9,640 nt of DNA from Clostridiales bacterium. Its GTDB lineage: Bacteria; Bacillota; Sulfobacillia; UBA995. The translations under genes were made by a program, and so were the position numbers. The stretch lies in NCBI GenBank assembly GCA_003517845.1, contig DOZU01000075.1:3677-13316 (forward strand), given 5' to 3'. Below the pieces are notes generated by a model. That model was given only the letters and a program-made list of their open reading frames with translations. It was not told the origin of the DNA and did not search any database. Shown here piece after piece: positions 7,684 through 9,640 of the stretch; within the stretch, counting starts at the first letter, position 1; each line of letters starts with the position of its first letter.

Positions 7684-7914
7684 TCAGGCGCCCGCCGCCC
7701 GCTTGTCCGGGCGGTAAACGGTGATCGCCAGGTCAGGACACATCCGGGCGCAGAACATGCATCCCGTGCAGCGCTCCTGTTCCGTGACCGTCGCAGGGTG
7801 AAATCCCTTGCGGTTCAAATGCCCGGCAAGATGCACGATCCCCTCCGGGCAAACTTCGATGCAAAGCTCACAGCCCTTGCAGCGCTCCTCGTCGAATACC
7901 GCCCGCTTCTCCAT
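7684..7914 (-). CDS. 2x[4Fe-4S] ferredoxin-like delta subunit of 2-oxoacid oxidoreductase
   Basis: This small iron-sulfur protein of 76 residues passes electrons from the TPP site of the oxidoreductase to soluble ferredoxin. Two complete cluster motifs are visible: C12xxC15xxC18xxxC22P and C49xxC52xxC55xxxC59P. These eight cysteines suffice for two [4Fe-4S] clusters. Its place directly before the alpha subunit, with a 16-base gap, identifies it as the delta subunit (VorD/KorD-type) rather than a free ferredoxin. The ATG at 7914 follows AGGGGGG at 6 bases. The upstream P-loop NTPase gene ends 22 bases before it. Confidence 0.94.
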   Translation of the reverse strand: MEKRAVFDEERCKGCELCIEVCPEGIVHLAGHLNRKGFHPATVTEQERCTGCMFCARMCPDLAITVYRPDKRAAGA

Positions 7915-7936
7915 GCGCTTCCCCCCTGATGTACCC

Positions 7937-8620
7937 TCAGTCCCACCTGGCCCACGGGGAGGCCAAGTGCAGGTGATTGTCGATGGCCATTACCGTTCCC
8001 GGAACATCCAACCCATCGGCCAGGTCCCGCCGGGCCGCCACGAACGCCACGGGCAATCCGAGCTGCTCCGCTGCCTGCCGAATCACTCGATCTCCGTCCT
8101 GGATGATCTTCCGGGTCGTGCGGTCGCCCAGATGCGTATTGGACACGAGGCCGGTGACGCCGATCCGTGCCGCCGCGGCCAGCCGCCGCACCGCATGTAT
8201 GATCGACTGCGCATCGCCGCTGAACGGGCGGCGAGCGTTGACCACGTACAAAGCACTATGCGGCGCGGCCGAAAGCTGATCGTGCCATGCGCCGAGCACG
8301 CGAGTGCCGATCGCGTCCCCGCCCAGGTCCACTACGACCGGCTCCCGGTCCGATCCCAGCACTGCCCCGACCTCTGCGGGGACGGCCGGCAGGTCGGCGG
8401 CCTCGAACGGCGCCCGCGGCGCGACCAGCCTGACCCCCGCCTGCTCCAGCAGGTCACGCAAGTCCCGGCTGCGGTAAAAGGGGGTGACCGTGTCCAGGTC
8501 CACCAGCCATGGTCTGGCCCTGGCATCAGCCAGGGCCAGCACGTAATTCACCGCTATCTCGGTCTTGCCGCTTCCGAACCTTCCCAGGAATACCGTAACC
8601 CGCGGTGTCCCCGAGCGCGT
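7937..8620 (-). CDS. MinD/CobQ-like P-loop NTPase, function unknown, apparent ACG start
   Basis: A 227-residue nucleotide-binding protein of the SIMIBI (MinD/ParA/CobQ-like) type. Counting from ACG at 8620: strand VTVFL, Walker A GRFGSGKT (13-20), LVDLDTVTPFYRSRD from residue 39 (resembling the switch I region of MinD relatives), VVVDLGGD (95-102, Walker B/switch II DxxG) and VTGLVSNTHLG (about 155-165). The Walker A is the classic type, lacking the second lysine of ParA/MinD. It contains no cysteine, so a NBP35/ApbC-style Fe-S scaffold role is unlikely. The first canonical start codon (GTG, 8551) would delete the Walker A. Between the preceding stop codon and the Walker A there is no ATG, GTG or TTG; the ACG at 8618-8620 lies seven bases after AGGAGG. 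It shares its operon with leucine dehydrogenase and the oxidoreductase; I do not know its function. Confidence 0.82.
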   Translation of the reverse strand, partial: TRSGTPRVTVFLGRFGSGKTEIAVNYVLALADARARPWLVDLDTVTPFYRSRDLRDLLEQAGVRLVAPRAPFEAADLPAVPAEVGAVLGSDREPVVVDLGGDAIGTRVLGAWHDQLSAAPHSALYVVNARRPFSGDAQSIIHAVRRLAAAARIGVTGLVSNTHLGDRTTRKIIQDGDRVIRQAAEQLGLPVAFVAARRDLADGLDVPGTVMAIDNHLHLASPWARWD

Positions 8621-8627
8621 AGTCGCC

Positions 8628-8633
8628 CCTCCT
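8628..8633 (-). promoter_or_regulatory. Perfect AGGAGG before the ACG start
   Basis: AGGAGG on the minus strand, followed by GGCGACT and then ACG, gives ideal seven-base spacing. It lies just after the leucine dehydrogenase stop codon (8639-8641). Its quality argues that translation of the P-loop NTPase begins at 8620 despite the non-standard codon, or that this codon is ATG in the true sequence. Confidence 0.7.
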
Positions 8634-8638
8634 CGGGT

Positions 8639-9640
8639 TCAGGCTGGCAGATACAGGTGGTGCAGTTGCCCGATGGCGTTCATCCGCCCTTCTGCCATCC
8701 GGTCCGCCGCTCGATAGGTCGGGATGCCTTCGCTTGCCGCCAGCTCCAGCACCCGGCGGACGTTATCCTGGATGGTTCCCGCCCGCTTCAGGGCACGGTC
8801 GCGGTCGTACGCGCCCTCGAGTTCGTCCGCCACATTGATCACGCCGCCTGCGTTGATTATATAATCCGGCACATACAGTATACCACGCCGTTCAAGCTCT
8901 TCGCCGTCGGACTCCGTGGCGAGTTGGTTATTCGCGCCGCCGGCCACGATCGCACACTTGAGGGCGGGAATGGTCCGCGAGTTGATGGTCGCCCCCAGGG
9001 CGTTGGGGGAGAGGATATCGCAACGCACGCCATGGATGGCATCGGGCGCGGCCACCTGAGCGCCAAACTCCCGGGCCACCCTCTCCGCCCGCTCGGCCGC
9101 GACATCCGCCACCACCAGTTGGGCGCCCTCATCCGCCAGATGGCGGGCCAGGGGGTAACCGACATGTCCTGCACCCTGGATGGCTATGACCCGGCCCTTC
9201 AATGACTCATCGCCCCAGCGCATGGCGGACGCAGCCTTCATGCCCCGCCAGACCCCCAGGGCGGTCACCGGGGACGGGTCACCGCTCGAACCGGACGCGG
9301 ACAGGCCAAGCACATAATCCGTCTCGCGGCCGATCACATCCATGTCTTCAACCGAAGTCCCCGAGTCCTCAGCCGTGTAGTAGCGCCCGCCCAGCGTCTG
9401 AACGAAGCGTCCGAAGGCGCGCAACAACAGCTCATTCTTGTCCCGCCGGGGATCGCCGATGATCACGGCCTTGCCGCCGCCTATATCCAATCCGGCCGCG
9501 GCGTTCTTGTAGGTCATGCCTCTTGCCAGCCGCAGGACGTCCATTATGGCGTCGTCCTCATCGGCATAGGGGTACATCCGGCAGCCGCCCAGTGCCGGTC
9601 CCAGGGTCGTGCTGTGAATGGCGATCAGCGCTCTCAGTCC
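8639..9640 (-). CDS. Leucine dehydrogenase (Glu/Leu/Phe/Val dehydrogenase family), N-terminus cut by window
   Basis: NAD-dependent oxidative deamination of leucine, valine and isoleucine to their 2-oxoacids. The frame is open to the right edge: 333 residues are visible, and roughly 25-30 N-terminal residues are missing compared with Bacillus enzymes. The visible start reads GLRALIAIHSTTLGPALGG, a classic leucine dehydrogenase block. GMTYKNAAAGLDIGGGK contains the two lysines that correspond to the substrate-binding and catalytic residues (K68 and K80 of the Bacillus enzyme). The Rossmann motif GAGHVG and PDYIINAGGVINVADE follow. An internal ATG at 9577 is not the true start, because family sequence continues upstream of it. 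Phenylalanine dehydrogenase is a less likely alternative. It lies 18 bases before the P-loop NTPase in the same frame, and supplies the substrates of the oxidoreductase downstream. Confidence 0.95.
   Translation of the reverse strand, partial: GLRALIAIHSTTLGPALGGCRMYPYADEDDAIMDVLRLARGMTYKNAAAGLDIGGGKAVIIGDPRRDKNELLLRAFGRFVQTLGGRYYTAEDSGTSVEDMDVIGRETDYVLGLSASGSSGDPSPVTALGVWRGMKAASAMRWGDESLKGRVIAIQGAGHVGYPLARHLADEGAQLVVADVAAERAERVAREFGAQVAAPDAIHGVRCDILSPNALGATINSRTIPALKCAIVAGGANNQLATESDGEELERRGILYVPDYIINAGGVINVADELEGAYDRDRALKRAGTIQDNVRRVLELAASEGIPTYRAADRMAEGRMNAIGQLHHLYLPA

Noticed and set aside
7808..9205. Open frame of 465 codons on the plus strand opposite the ferredoxin, NTPase and leucine dehydrogenase genes
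   Set aside because: It spans three well-supported minus-strand genes and shows no recognisable domain.

Overview
The window is strongly G+C-rich DNA with tightly packed bacterial genes. A stage II sporulation protein M homologue, a DUF3866 protein, and several obligately anaerobic-type ferredoxin-dependent enzymes point to a high-GC, spore-forming, probably thermophilic or anaerobic Bacillota (Clostridia / Symbiobacteria / Thermaerobacter-like lineages). That placement is inferred from gene content only.

Layout. Positions 1-224 hold no gene I can support, but do hold a perfect palindrome and an overlapping alternative hairpin. One gene lies on the plus strand: an AGCS-family sodium:alanine/glycine symporter (225-1574). 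A near-identical palindrome (1588-1616) sits just after it. Everything else runs on the minus strand from the right edge leftwards: leucine dehydrogenase (cut by the window edge, 8639-9640); a MinD/CobQ-like P-loop NTPase of unknown role (7937-8620); a 2x[4Fe-4S] ferredoxin subunit (7684-7914); the alpha, beta and gamma subunits of a VorB-type 2-oxoacid:ferredoxin oxidoreductase (7667 down to 5249); a DUF3866 protein (4068-5192); a NUDIX ADP-ribose pyrophosphatase (3593-4099); SpoIIM (2892-3524); and alanine dehydrogenase (1665-2780), which converges on the symporter. No gene-free stretch exceeds 300 bases.

How the parts work together. Leucine dehydrogenase deaminates branched-chain amino acids to 2-oxoacids, and the four-subunit oxidoreductase then decarboxylates these oxidatively to branched acyl-CoA, reducing ferredoxin. 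Alanine dehydrogenase and the alanine symporter form a second small module for alanine uptake or deamination, or for disposing of amino groups as alanine. Between the two lies the DUF3866-NUDIX-SpoIIM set, which I associate with sporulating Bacillota. Gaps of 22 nt or less, or overlaps, from leucine dehydrogenase through the gamma subunit suggest one transcript, possibly running on through DUF3866-NUDIX.

Most notable points. (1) The P-loop NTPase has an intact Walker A motif but no ATG, GTG or TTG before it: its best start is an ACG seven bases after a perfect AGGAGG, in the same frame as the preceding gene. (2) Two runs of seven G in the DUF3866/NUDIX overlap are placed so that losing one G fuses the two proteins. 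(3) Matching palindromes bracket the symporter gene.
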